From: Epiperipatus broadwayi
Lineage: Eukaryota > Onychophora > Udeonychophora > Euonychophora > Peripatidae
DNA: 64,000 bases
Direction: 5' to 3'
Assembly: GCA_028023455.1 (NCBI GenBank)
Contig: JAQFVV010012530.1
Coordinates: 2,300,909 to 2,364,908 of the forward strand
The position numbers and the translations under genes are program-made. Within the stretch, counting starts at the first letter, position 1, and the number at the start of each line of letters is the position of its first letter. The notes beneath the pieces are model-generated. The model did not search any database, had not been told where the DNA came from, and saw only the letters and a program-made list of their open reading frames with translations. This document shows, piece by piece, positions 23,996 to 35,840 of this stretch.

Positions 23996-25240
23996 TGTTT
24001 GTTCTCAACCAAGGATGATGATATATAGTATTAATGAAAAAGAAAACATGGGCACAGTGTCTGTAGGACTGTCTTTCCCTTTCTCCCATTGCAAATGAAT
24101 GTAACACCATACTATAATTGTAATTTTTATTTATATTAGACATTTGATCACCCTTGGAATCATAACCCTCTAGCTAAGAAATGCAGGTATGGTGCTCTGA
24201 TAGCATACTCACCTTCTGACTGAATTTCAAATCCAAGCAAAAGAAATTGTTTTCAATATTCACAGTCAACTCAGATGTAACTATCCAACATTGGCCAGTA
24301 AAATAATATCTAGCTATACTTGGTTAGAAAATAAAACAAGAATGAAAAAATGCTAAAATTCTCATTTTGTAGCAATTGGAAAGCTTAATGAGCACTGCCT
24401 TCTTTAACAATGTTGCTCTAAGAGTGAGTTGGAAAGCCTTTACTCTGCAAATGGGCTAACCAGATTGATTAAGGACCATTTAACCAGAAAAAGGATCTAA
24501 ACCTGTTTGATACCTAAACAAATTTCTAAATTTTCCTGACATGAATTCAATTCTCAAAGTTATCAGCTTACTGTTATTTTTCAATTTTATAGATCTTAAA
24601 ATATTTACTTATAATACTGATATATACAACCCTTAATAAATTCCTTTTATCAAATTGACCAAAACATTTATCTTAGTTAATGGAGGACATTTGTGGAATG
24701 ACAAAAGGAGAAGGAAGATATTATGACAGAAAATTTGAGTCATTTAAAATGAAAAGTAGGTTTAAAATAGGAATGACTGTAAGACTCTGGTTATATATTT
24801 TATTCATATGGTATATTTTTTAAAAATAGTTTATAAATAGTTAAACAAAATATCTATCAAGATATGATAGCATAGATTTGATGGTGAGGATTTTAACTTA
24901 CAATGATCGATAAATTTGATAGTAAGGGTTTTAATTTAAAGTGATTGAAAGGAACTTTATCAACTTATCTTTGAGATTTGGAGTATACTGATGATTTCTT
25001 TGTTTGCCAATCCAGAAATTTGATTTATAAGCTGAACTTAACATTTATGTTAAAACACAAAAATATAATTCCTTTTTCAGACAATGAGAGAAACAAAATT
25101 TTGATGGCTTCTGGCTTAAATAGTTATTCATTTAAAATCATTTGAGACATATTGAGAAGTAGCACAACTCAAATGCACTACACCACAGATGATTATTTCT
25201 TCTAAATTAGGTAATAAAAGGAGGGTATTTTACAAAATTT
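23996..25240. other. AT-rich DNA, nothing recognised
   Basis: No supported gene or repeat. Confidence 0.35.
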
Positions 25241-26019
25241 ATTGTAATAGTGATATTAGCAATTAAGCCAATGCACATGCGCTTTAAAGATTAATTATAA
25301 ATGAATATCTCACTTTTCCAGATACAAGATAGTTTTTTAGAAAAAATGGAATGAATCCACCCATCCTTTCGACCCAAACATTTAGGTATGGACAAATCTT
25401 AAGCATATGGAAATGAGAGCGTGAAGATGTTAAGCAATCACTTTAAATTACATTTATTATTCTTAAATGAATGACACTTGCATAATCTTTACAATTTATG
25501 ATACGCCATTCTTTAGTTAAAATTAAACATATATAATGAGATATTATTTTATATAGCGCTATGTTTTTATACTGTAATAATGATACTAGCGATTAAGCCA
25601 ATGCACATGCACTTTAAAGATAAATTATAAATGAATACTCTCACTTTTCCAGACACAAGATATAGTTTCTTAGAAAAGATGGAATGAATCCACCCATCCT
25701 TTCAACCCAAACATTTATGTATGGGCAAATCTTAAGCGTATGGAAATGAGAGCATGAAGATGTTAAGCAATCACTTTAAATTACATTTATTATTCTTGAA
25801 TGAATGATGCTTGTGAAATCTACAATTTACGATACGTCATTCTTTAGTTGAAATTAAACATATATAATGAGATATTATTTTATATAGCACTATCTATATT
25901 GTTATTAGCAATTAAGCCAATGCACATGTGCTTTAAAGATAAATTATAAATAAATACTCTCACTTTTCCAGACACAAGATATAGTTTTTTAGAAAAGATG
26001 GAATGAACCCACCCATCCA
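25241..26019 (+). repeat. Family B tandem array, ~2.4 units of ~330 bp
   Basis: Units begin at 25241, 25571 and about 25897. Each starts gtwataatgatattagcaat-like, carries aagccaatgcacatg, ttccagayacaagata, gaatgaatccacccatcc and aaatcttaagcatatggaaa, and ends tatatagcgctatgttttt. The third unit is truncated after the ccacccatcc motif at 26019. Units differ by roughly 5-10% by eye. Confidence 0.85.
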
Positions 26020-26168
26020 AAGTGATGACCCCCTCCCCCAAAGCTGCCACCCCATTACTGAGATAATATGAAGATAATAAAAAGAATTCCTTTCAGGATG
26101 CTTAATAATATTCTGAAAATATGGAAACAAGATCATAATTTTGCTATGAAAGGGTACATGATATATAT

Positions 26169-26819
26169 ATGATAACAGATGGCGTTCTACCAAAAACACC
26201 GTCAAGCGTAGTTTTCTGTTTACATAAACATCAGAGCGAGTATTCACTATCTCTAACTTTAATTCCACTTTCAGATCATGATTTCAAGCTATTTGCTATC
26301 GTCAGTGAAAGACAGGAATAAGAAACTAGATCTAAACACAAACTCTGAGCATTTATGAAACAGTTTCTATTCAGCTTGCAAGTGTGAATCTTTTAGACAC
26401 GTTAATGTCTTCAAACTCAGCATAGCAAGTCAGATAGCTACATGGGTCTGATCTCAGTTCAGCATCACCACATAGGTCTTTCTTGCAATGATGTATATTG
26501 CAGAGGCTTCTACTATGTGGTGATGCTGAACTGAGATCAGACCCATGTACCTATCTGGCTTACTATGCTGAGTTTGAAGACATTAACATGTCTAAAAGCT
26601 TCACGCTTGCAAGCTGAAAAGAAACTGTTTCATAAATGCTCAGAGTTTGTGTTTAGATCTAGTTTCTTATTCCTGTCTTTCACTGACGATAGCAAATAGC
26701 TTGAAATCATGATCTGAAGGTGGAATTAAAGTTAGAGATAGTGAATACTCGCTCTGACGTTTATGTAAACAGAAAACTACGCTTGCCGGTGTTTTTGGTA
26801 GAACGCCATCTGTTATCAT
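26169..26819. mobile_element. Near-perfect palindromic fold-back element
   Basis: The left arm 26169-26474 and right arm 26514-26819 are each ~306 bp, are reverse complements with only scattered differences, and are separated by a 39-bp loop. The outer ends read atgataacagatggcgttct and its complement. The inner ends read ctcagttcagcatcaccaca and its complement. No transposase is present, so it is a non-autonomous element. Near the loop it shares gggtctga.ctcagttcagca with family A, suggesting a relationship. Open frames across the arms on the minus strand are shadows of the palindrome. Confidence 0.85.
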
Positions 26820-27190
26820 AAATACAAGCGTTAGCAAGTTTTTTAACTTGTGTTTTTTTTTGTTTTTCATATATATATATATAGGTCAAGCTCTGAAGAA
26901 AGCTGTTGGACAGATGAAACTTAACAGCTATTTTTGGAAGTTTGGAATAATGAAATATTGCCTCCTGTAAAGTATATACAAGAATAAATTAGGATTGCTT
27001 ATTTCATTAGTATCATAAGATCAATTGCTATATATTTTTTTAGATTTCTGGATGTGATAATATTGCATCTACCATGTTTGACAGATTAGACCCAAATCTT
27101 CAAAAATTATTTTATGGTGTACTTGATATGGTTTTCATGGAATATGCAGAACTCAATTTATGTTATAAAAATTATTTTTAAAGATGTTTA

Positions 27191-27198
27191 ATCTAGAG
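27191..27198 (+). repeat. Left 8-bp target-site duplication of hAT
   Basis: atctagag, repeated exactly at 28827-28834. It fits the hAT preference nTnnnnAn. Confidence 0.9.
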
Positions 27199-27539
27199 CA
27201 GTGTTTCCCAACCTGTGGTATGCGTACCGCTGGTGGTACGCGAATTGCTGGTTGGTGGTACATGAAAAATAATCACTAATGGCGGACATAAAAAAAAATT
27301 AAATCATAAAAATATAGAAACATTTTTTCCTATAATTCATAAAAATTATTTTAATTAATAATATTATACAGTAAAGTTGTTAATATGTACAGTCGATAAC
27401 GATCTTTAATGTTAATGATAAAATTGAAAGTATGATTAAGAAATTAGATTTTTGGAAACAGTAATATATATAAGTATCGAAAACCATCAACTGGAAGTAT
27501 TCGAAACTTTACATATTTTTTTGTTTGAAAATAAGGTTA

Positions 27540-28003
27540 GTCTGTCTCAAGATATATGAGAAAACATAATAGCACATTTAACAGGATTAAAATTGTCTTT
27601 TATGGAATATTTTCCAAAACCCGAAAACACAAATGATATTTGGATTTCAAACCCCTTCTATGCAGAAAATTTAGAAAAAGCTACATCATTATCAATAAAG
27701 GATAAAGAAAATTTAATAGAATTATCATGTGACAGAACTTTACAAGTAGAATTCAAATGACACAATCTAATTAATTTTTGGTTAAACATTAAAGACTATG
27801 AACAACTTTCTGAGAAAGCTCTTAAATTATTATTACCGTTTACTAGTATGGAATTAGTAGGAAGAGCTTTTTCTTCATATATTTTTTTAAAAAATAAGTA
27901 TCAAAGCAGATTGAATGCAGTAGACTTAAGGGTATACCTCGCATCTTTTGAACCAAATTTCAAAAAATTATGTTGTTCGAAACAAGCACAAAGATCTCAT
28001 TAA
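27540..28003 (+). pseudogene. hAT transposase C-terminal fragment (SCAND3/ZBED5-like)
   Basis: The plus-strand frame reads IIAHLTGLKLSFMEYFPKP, then NDIWISNPFYAENLE, then DKENLIELSCDRTLQVEFK, a TGA stop, then HNLINFWLNIKDYEQLSEKA, LLLPFTSMELVGRAFSSYIF and LDLRVYLASFEPNF-like sequence ending KQAQRSH. The order YFP..., NPF, LIEL..D..L...F, FW, LS..A...LLPF.T..LCE..FS, K...R..L, LR..L is that of hAT transposases related to host genes SCAND3, ZBED5 and FAM200. The dimerisation-region Cys-Glu (LCE) is changed to LVG, and an internal stop is present. Confidence 0.8.
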
Positions 28004-28124
28004 ATTTATTTTATAAAAATATTTGATTATGATAAGAAAATATACTAATTGTTTTTTTATAATTTTATGTTTTTATTAAAACCATTTATTAGTAAACAAA
28101 ATATGACAAAATAGTAAATAAATA

Positions 28125-28403
28125 ATGAGTCGGATCAAGGCAAATCAATCTAAATTATTTAATTTGAAAGAATGTATCAGAAAAGGATCATACCCAGAAA
28201 TTAGACTCTCATTAATTCTTGATCATCTATTGTGGATTACTAGATGTAAGCTGGTATTTAATCATCAAAATTTTAATCCTATTAACTTCATGCTGAACAA
28301 TATAAAGAAAACAAGAACAAGAGATAGCTTGATAACCCTGAGGTTTTTTTTTACCATGTCTTGGGACATGCTGGATTTATCCTCTGCATGGCCCAACCAA
28401 TAG
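28125..28403 (+). pseudogene. Open segment, possibly C-terminal end of a non-LTR retrotransposon
   Basis: A 92-codon open frame lies inside the hAT right half. The central part (SLILDHLLWITRCKLVF, then NINNIKKTRTRD-like) resembles the W...R....F pattern near the end of some LINE ORF2 proteins. I cannot confirm the family. It could be sequence captured by the hAT or inserted into it. Confidence 0.3.
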
Positions 28404-28826
28404 CAAGATGCTCCGAAAAAGAGAAAACAGACTCAAATTCGGGAAAACCAAATGAAGGAATGAGAAAATTTACTTTGAACAAAATATGTACCAAATAACC
28501 TTTAATGTAATAATGTAATCTTTAATAAATTATTTTGGAAAAAATATGAAACTTTGAACAAACACATACATATAAATATGTTACAGTAAGTTTATAAATT
28601 CAGTGAGTTTATAATCTGGCATGACGTTTAGGCGGGTTTCAATGTAATTTGTCTCATTATGAGATGTGAATACATACATGGTCACCCTATAATATTTATA
28701 ATGCAAATAAAATAACACACTCGCAATAACAAATTTCATGAAATACAATCATTTTTACAAAGTGGTACAATTTAGCGTGATGTACTACCAAGTGGTACGC
28801 AAGCCAAAAAAGGTTGGGAAATACTG

Positions 28827-28834
28827 ATCTAGAG
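28827..28834 (+). repeat. Right 8-bp target-site duplication of hAT
   Basis: atctagag, identical to 27191-27198. Confidence 0.9.
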
Positions 28835-29054
28835 GTATCCTATGATTTGCTTCTATTCAAAGGAAAAGGTTGAAAATAGATTATAAAGAGTTATAATTAG
28901 ATAAGAATTTGAAGTTTTAAATGAGAATAGTTTGCTATATAAAAGGTTACATGAAACACTCCACATACATCACATGAACAGAATAAAACTCTAGTACCTA
29001 ATATATGAGTATATATTTATAGTTCATAGATTTTTTTTTTTTATAACTGCTACA

Positions 29055-29998
29055 TCATTTTATATCACTATTGATCCATTATACAGTCTCCATGTTTAAT
29101 CCAGTTTTTCTTATTTGTAGCATCTTTTATTCACATAACTTCAAAAACTTAATTTAATCCATCCTTATTTCAGCTTCTTCTAGTCTTTTACAACTTCTTG
29201 GAACTTAGTTTAAGACAATAACTATCTATTATCATTTTTTCTGAAGATATCTCACATACAGCTTCATTTCTAATTCTCTTGATATGTTTGTTCTCTCATC
29301 TATACATTTTGCTTTAGATCCTTCCTAGTTACTTCTAATATACATAGCTCCACATTTCAGTACTGCTTTTCTATTAAATGTCCAAATTTCAGACCTATAA
29401 ATAAGAATTGGTAAAATACATCTATTCCCCTTCTTTCTTCTCAAGTATACAAACATATATTTTGTTAACACTATGCTATTACTACTAAAAACATTACATC
29501 CAATTATAAATTTCATTCACTAGGTTCCATCTATGCTAATAATCTGACCAAGGTGTTACAGTGGTTAACCTCTTTTAATTCATGATTAACAATCTGATTT
29601 TTTTTTCTGTGAAAGACCATTGAGCATTATTCTAGTCTGCTTCAGCATTTAACTTTAGTTATATATCCATGCTTTCATTGATAACTCTTGCAACATTTTG
29701 TGAATCTCTGAAGTCTTATTTGCAAAAAAACAATCACATCACCTGCAATATCTAGATGATTTAAATTATCTCCATTTACTTTCATTACCTTAGTTTCCCA
29801 TTTTAATCTACAAAATATGCTTGTAAAGCTGCTATAATAAGTTTTAGAGATCAAGGAATTATCCTGTTGTACACTTTTATCAATGTTAATCTTCTTAGGG
29901 TCATCAATCATTACTGTAGCATTTTAATTAAATATCCTTCAGAAATTTGACAACATTCTGGTTCTATATCTTGATGGTCCAATGTTCTAATAACCATA
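29055..29998 (-). pseudogene. RTE LINE, 3' part (first segment)
   Basis: On the minus strand: MVIRTLDHQDI (29998-29965), then a degraded stretch leading to DNSLISKTYYSSFTSIFCRL and KWETKVMKVNGDNLNHLDIA (29865-29740), which is the RTE motif Q G D..S P.LF...LE.IFR.L.W...G...NG..LNHLRFADD. The catalytic YADD-like position reads AGDV. The C-terminal block RSEIWTFNRKAVLKCG is at about 29400-29345 and a 3' tail ends near 29055. The upstream part continues at 31141, beyond an insertion. Confidence 0.8.
29991..29998 (+). repeat. Left 8-bp duplication flanking family A copy 2
   Basis: taaccata, repeated at 31133-31140. Removing the sequence between them restores an uninterrupted RTE reading frame that aligns with the LINE at 15490-17170. 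Confidence 0.75.
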
Positions 29999-31132
29999 AA
30001 AAAATAAACCACTAAATATCATGTGAACCATTCTTTATGCTTAAACAAGCTGTTTACACAGAGGCTAAACTCTCCATACAGTAACGCCACTCAGTGGAAG
30101 TCAGAGTAATCAATAGATGCTAGAAGGTTTGTGCATAAAATCCCTATCTATTGCCTACTCATCTAATATCCTCACCAGTTTCTAGCTCATCAGTGAAGAG
30201 CCTTGGATCTGAGAGCACTGCATCAAGATTTTAGAACCGAATGTAACCCTTCAGCAGCTACCTTTTACCATATTAGCTAACTATAAAGCTTTGAATCAAA
30301 AATGAAAACACAATACTATAAAGGTTTGAATCAAAAATAAAAACACAATGTTTTCAATTCAAGCTCATTAGCTTATATAGTCATATATATCTGAACTCAG
30401 TTCAGCATCCATACATTTTGGTGTTTTTGGTTTTTTAATAACCACAGTCACCATAATCCTATTGGGCAGGATTGGTATTAAATCACAAAACATTCCATGA
30501 TCACCATTTTTTATGCTTACATAAGCAAGCCAGAGTAATCCTAAGATTTAAGTGCAGTGCTCTCAGTTCCAAGATTCCTCACTGATGAAAGTCACAAGCT
30601 AGAAACTAGTCTGGGGATATTGTATGAATAGGCACTAGATAGGAATTTTATGCACAAACCTAGCACCCATTAATTACTCTGGTTTGCATTGAGTGGTGCT
30701 ACTGCATGGAGAGTTTAGCCTCAGTGTAAACAGCTTACATAAGTATAAAGAATGGTGATTTTTGTGATGTTTAGTGGTTGAATACCAATCCTACCCAATA
30801 GGATTATGATGATTATGGTTTTTTAAAAACCAAATACACCAAAATGTATAAATGCTGAACTGAGTACAGATTATATGACTATACAAACTAATGAGCTTGA
30901 ATTGAAAACATTATTGTTTTCATTTTGGATTCAAATCTTTATAGTTAGCTAATAAGGTAAAAAGGTGGCTGCTGGAGGTCCTCACTGATGAAAACCATAA
31001 GCTAGAAACTAGTCTGAGGATATTGGATGAGTAGACAATAAATAGGGATTTTATGCACAAACCTTTTAGTATCCATTGGTTACTTAGGTTTACACTGAGT
31101 GGCACTAATGTATGGAGAGTTTAGCCTCTGTG
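29999..31132. mobile_element. Family A composite fold-back element, copy 2
   Basis: The 1134-bp insertion in an RTE ORF is flanked by 8-bp direct repeats. The layout matches copy 1 at 17543-18650. An inverted unit (about 30008-30530) has cagaggctaaactctccata near its start; a direct unit follows (about 30535-30800); a second direct, truncated unit (about 30850-31132) ends gagtttagcctctgtg. The spacer holds ctgaactcagttcagcatcc and tacattttggtgtttttgg. It is more diverged from copy 1 than the two arms of copy 1 are from each other. Non-coding. Confidence 0.8.
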
Positions 31133-31140
31133 TAACCATA
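31133..31140 (+). repeat. Right 8-bp duplication flanking family A copy 2
   Basis: taaccata, identical to 29991-29998. Confidence 0.75.
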
Positions 31141-31800
31141 GAAATCCTTATAGAATCAAATGCCTTTTCATAATCTAAAAATTCAAAGTATAATGACAAC
31201 TCATACTCATGGGTCCCTTATATAAAGTGGATATGATCCTATAGTAAAACTACATTTAAATTCAACTTGTTCAGTTGATTAGAGCATTGCCTTAAAAATT
31301 TGATATTTGAGAATCTAAAGGTGTAAGTTTGACCCCTATGCTAAATTGTCACTGATCAGATCAGCAATATCTGAAGAAGGGTGGAGAATAATATTATTTG
31401 ACACATTGTGTAATTACTAACCTGTACTATTTAGATTATTTTAAATTCAAAATTTGCTGCAAAGGACTTGTAATCATATTGTTAAAGTTACCATATAGAA
31501 CTAATAGAAGACTAATAGAACCATAATTTCTAATATCTTCTTTATCATTGTTCTTAAATATCAGTATTCCTATTACATTATTCTAATCATATGGTACATC
31601 TTTATTATTTAAATGCTTGGTAAGACACTTTAGACAGCAATTTTTTTTATTTCATTTATTTGCTTTAATTAAGATATTAATAATAATTCTACCATTTCCG
31701 GGCCTGGAATTTCCCCCCCTCTTTATAGATTTAATTATTCCCATCTCTTCATTAAAAATGTTTGGCAATTCAGATGTTATAAATGTATGAATTTCTTTGG
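31141..31800 (-). pseudogene. RTE LINE, RT N-terminal part (second segment)
   Basis: Minus-strand reading gives ELPNIFNEEMGIIKSIKRG (31775-31720), a finger-domain segment near 31550-31500, and FLDYEKAFDSIRIS (31180-31141), the RT motif with the first catalytic Asp region. It joins the segment at 29055-29998 once the family A insertion is removed. A SINE interrupts it at about 31268-31490. Many stops. Confidence 0.75.
31268..31490 (+). mobile_element. tRNA-like SINE inserted in the RTE
   Basis: gttcagttgattagagcatt (A-box-like), then taaaggtgtaagtttgaccc (B-box-like). RTE coding similarity resumes on both sides, so this was inserted into the LINE. The 3' boundary near 31490 is approximate. 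Confidence 0.55.
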
Positions 31801-32120
31801 TTTTCTTGCTCTTTATTACTGTATAATTTTTTCTACATATTTCATAATTATGTCCATCTAATAGTTATCTATATATATAATAAATTCTGTTTCCTGATAT
31901 GAAGGAACTAATATACTGATAATAAAATATTTCCCCCCACTAATTGCACAATTTTCTGGAAAGATTACAGCTTCTTTAACTTTCTAGGTTTACCTGTGGG
32001 ATGGAACTTATGCAGAAATACGAAAAATCTAGCATATCTTACAAATAAACAGTATTTATTTATTTTTAAAAAATAAATAAGATATAAATAAAAAAATTAT
32101 TAAACTGCCTTGAAAGTAAA
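31801..32120. other. AT-rich DNA after the RTE, no gene
   Basis: May contain further decayed RTE sequence near 31800-31860 (gctctttattactgt is shared with 17060). Nothing else seen. Confidence 0.3.
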
Positions 32121-32123
32121 TGC

Positions 32124-32216
32124 AAAAAATCAAGAACATTCGTGGAAAAGTAAGCCTAATGCAATCAATGGAAAAAAATCAAGAACAATCGTGGAAAAGT
32201 AAGCCTAAGGCAATCC
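32124..32216 (+). repeat. 49-bp tandem duplication
   Basis: caagaacattcgtggaaaag at 32131 recurs as caagaacaatcgtggaaaag at 32180, each followed by taagcctaa.gcaatc. About 1.9 units. Confidence 0.85.
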
Positions 32217-32880
32217 AGTTATCCAATTATACTGGTAATGTATAGAAGTTTTCTTTATTAAAAAATCACATTTATGAGCACCAATTTTAAATAAGCATCT
32301 CTGCATATGGAAAATAAAATGCTGCCATTCTCTGCACAAACAGAAAAAAAAAACTAGCATGTTTGCAGATAGGTTACCCCCCCCCCCCCAAAAAAAAAAA
32401 AAATTGCAAATGAGCAATGTATTACTTGCTCCCCCACCTCCCAACACTGAAAAAACATGGTAAAAAAAAATTAAATTATCTCAAAATAGGCAGATAAAAA
32501 AAAATTGATTATTCAATTGAAAAATTAGTTTTAAGACCATTCATTTTTGCACCAGCATTGTTAAATGTTTAAAAGATTAACAATTTCTTAAACAATTTCA
32601 TTTTGAAGATAAATGATTTTTAATTGCAATCTGTACTCTATATGCATCTAAAATAAAGTATATGCCTGAAACTCTGGAACTAGTAGGTACATTTTGAAAA
32701 TTCTTACCTCTTCCACAAACAGCACAATTGTTGGTGAAGATTTTAGCTTATTAAACTTTCTTACTTTCCCATAAAAAACTCAAAATATATATTCAAAGGG
32801 AATAATGAACAAAAAATGTGAATTAATGCCTATTCTTAGAACAAACAGGACCATATATGTTACTATGATAATTCACAAGC
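32217..32880. other. AT-rich DNA with a C11-A13 homopolymer junction
   Basis: No gene. A run of C followed directly by a run of A lies at about 32379-32403. Confidence 0.35.
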
Positions 32881-32882
32881 CA

Positions 32883-33027
32883 CATTTCCAAAGAATCATT
32901 TAAATGAACTTGTAAATAATGTCCATTTTTTATATTAATGCTGACCTATTATCACATTAATAGATTCACATTGATATAACAAAAGTGGACATTATTTACA
33001 AGTTTATTTGAATGATTCTTTGTGAAT
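32883..33027. mobile_element. Short inverted-repeat (MITE-like) element
   Basis: Left arm 32883-32940 (caaagaatcatttaaatgaa, ttgtaaataatgtcca) pairs with right arm about 32969-33027 (tggacattatttacaa, atgattctttgtgaat) across a ~28-bp loop. Non-coding. Confidence 0.7.
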
Positions 33028-35840
33028 CTACCTTGTAAATTATCTTAATGATGCCTTTGGACTAATTTGTTCTGTAAATAGATGTATATTCTCAGCATTA
33101 CATATTTGATAAGCTATAACATTATTTATGTGCTCACTAAAAATCATTAAAATGTTAATTATTACTACAGTATACTTAATGTAGTTTTAACTAAAATTAA
33201 TCAAATTGATATGTAACTTTCAGAAGAAAAAAAATGAAAAATTTGATTTTTCCCTACTAATTATGAATCTGCATTAGACTATCAATTTTTTTAAAACAAA
33301 ACAAAGCATGGTAATTCTAACAGAAATTTTAAAAAGAAATGCTATTGAATACTGAGCAACTTGCAATATATAACAATATTGTGAGCAAGTAATCAAGAAC
33401 TTTTCCACATTCTTTCTGGAGATGCAAAAAATCATTCTAAATTAATTTATTATTGCGAAAATTCAGTCAGGGTATCAAATTGGTCATGAAGTAGCTTCAT
33501 TCAGCATATGCTACTTTATTAGAAAGAAGGTATGGCAACTAATAAGGCATAAGCCCAAATCCTGATACTGGAAAATGATTTACATAAAAATTCTCTTTCT
33601 CATATATAATATGCTCCTATGTTAGCTGGATTGCCCTAAGTACAGGTATGTGTGTATGATGAAATATTTTTTTTATTTTTTACTGTACCAATGTGCATAA
33701 CTTATGTAATACTTTATATTCCATACTCCCAAATCTTATGCTGCTTTTAAATAACTACTGCATGGCAAAGTCCTCTTCAACATTCTTTTTTACAATAAAA
33801 TGCTTGACAGTAAGAATTTGGGATATTTTGCTTTTGCTCTATTTTCCAGTCATGAATAGTTAAGTAAAATAGCCATTTTATGAGCCAATAATTAGATCAT
33901 TAACAGGGTTGATTGTGAGACACATACATAAAAGAAAAAATATGTGCTTGTTTGAAATCTATAGAAAAAAATTCCAAATTTCACCTAACATCACATCCAG
34001 ATTAAGGATGTGGCAGATGAAGACATTCACTAATACAATCATGAGACATTTTGATCATTGTATTGTAACGTTCTTCACATTTTGGTAGATTATGGTAGGC
34101 TTTCTTTTACATGCTATAAAGTTAATCAAGCTATGGGGAAAGAAATATCTCATTCCTATTTCCAAAAACATAGCTATATTTCCTGATTAACTGGCCTACC
34201 AATTATTACAACTGGAATTGCCAATGAAGTTAATTTTAATTTATAAGAGGGCACCAAAGTCAAATCCTCGTATCCCATAATTTTGATGCAAGTAACCAAA
34301 AGATCAGGTTTATGATTTCCCATAACTTAGTTATTTTTTCAGAGAATAATACACCTGGAGCTTAGTTAACTATTGGCAAAGGTAAATTATACTAAAATCC
34401 TAATAAACTAACCTTAATAAATTTAATAACTATCATTAATAATGCACAATGCATAGTTGATATTATAAATAAATATTTTATTCAACAAATTCAAATATTA
34501 AAAACACAAATTACTAATAAATTGGAAAGATTACATGCATGCTAATCCAGACATTAATCAATTAATTAAAACAGTTCACATTACACTTAGATTTCTTAGG
34601 CCATAAACAAAAGTCTGTTGAATAATAAAATGTAATGTCTCTATCAGGATTATATTATAAGCTTATTGGAGAATGGTTTGGAAACACTTAATTTAGTCAC
34701 AATCGGAAATAGTTAATCTTAGATTACCGGTAAGTTTAGCATATTTTGGTAGATGGTTGATTACCATACATGGTTTTTTTATGAGAGGTAGAATGAGCTC
34801 ATGGCCATTAGTATTAAACTTGTTTTTTGGTCTGTTCTAAAGGCTAGTCATGAAAGCTTTTCTGGGTTTGACAGTCTCCATGATGAACGATATCAAAAGC
34901 TTTAATCCACTCCAGCATGAAGAATTATTTCAGCGTAGAGTGATCCTGGATCTTTCATGAACCAGGACCAGCCAAAAGAAAAATAGACAAGACAAAACAA
35001 CGTTTGAAGTTTTTCTGATCTTTTATATTCACAATCAGTTTTTAGACTTTGCTGTGCATCTATTTTCTTTTGGTTTTTTTTTATCAAAATACCAGATAAT
35101 AATCTACTACATTCTTTCCTAAATTTAAGTTACAAAGTCTTTTTTTTTTCAGTATAATTCTGCCATCTTTAATTAGCTTCCAAAAAAAAAAGTTTTAAGG
35201 ATTGTAATCTTTTACTTTGGAATTTTTCTTTTTATATGTCTGGATTAGTAATCTGCCTGTATTTATTCTTTCCAATTTTAACTCTTATTTTTAATCAAAG
35301 TAATAATTCAAAACAAAAAAAAATCAACTCTCATTGTACGTTTTAAAAAAAAAATTATAATAACTAAAAAAAAATCAAAATTGCGTCTTTTAATAATATC
35401 GCTAAATTTACTTTTAAATATCTTAAAAGCCAATATATTTGGACCATTTATTTGTAGACAGTACAATATATACATATATAATTTTCTTTTTTAAAATAAA
35501 CAGGTTGTCTCAAATATACATTTTGGTAAAATAAGATAAAATTCAAACAAATGTCTGTTAAACATACAGATTTCAGTTGCATTTACTTATTTGTGAGTTT
35601 AGTATTATTTATTTTGACTTGTAAGTTTCTAGAAAAATGTCTATTAATATGTTTTGTCGAAAACTTATCTACTAAAGTAATGAAGAGGAATGATATTAAA
35701 CATCCTAAAATTCAACCTTGAACTTTTTGTACTTTGTCTTCCCCTTTTTTATTTTATTGTGAAGCCCACATATTCTTGAATATTTGCTGGTAATGATATA
35801 TATTGTTTTCAAATACACTAAAAATGTTAATTTTACCCCC
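33028..35840. other. AT-rich DNA, no gene confirmed
   Basis: No feature could be supported. Around 34070-34330 the plus strand has a faint protease-like reading (GKEISHSYF, TGLPIITTGIANEV, LMQVTK in shifting frames) that might be an old LTR-retrotransposon fragment. I do not annotate it as such. Confidence 0.3.

Larger units (their letters stand above)
27199..28826 (+). mobile_element. hAT transposon with intact ends, 1628 bp
   Basis: It starts cagtgtttcccaacctgtgg and ends ggttgggaaatactg, giving terminal inverted repeats of ~15 bp with one mismatch. It is flanked by perfect 8-bp duplications. Both ends also carry ggtacgc-type subterminal repeats (tatgcgtacc / gtggtacgcaagcc). Inside is a degraded hAT transposase C-terminal domain (27540-28003). 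The N-terminal and central transposase are absent, so the element is internally deleted and non-autonomous. About 800 bp between the transposase stop and the right end do not belong to the transposase. Confidence 0.9.

Noticed and set aside
25960-26870. Two similar minus-strand frames
   Set aside because: Explained by the palindrome arms, which also read similarly in inverted copies.
34070-34330. Possible LTR-retrotransposon protease fragment
   Set aside because: Readings shift frame every few codons and no catalytic DSG or DTG is visible.
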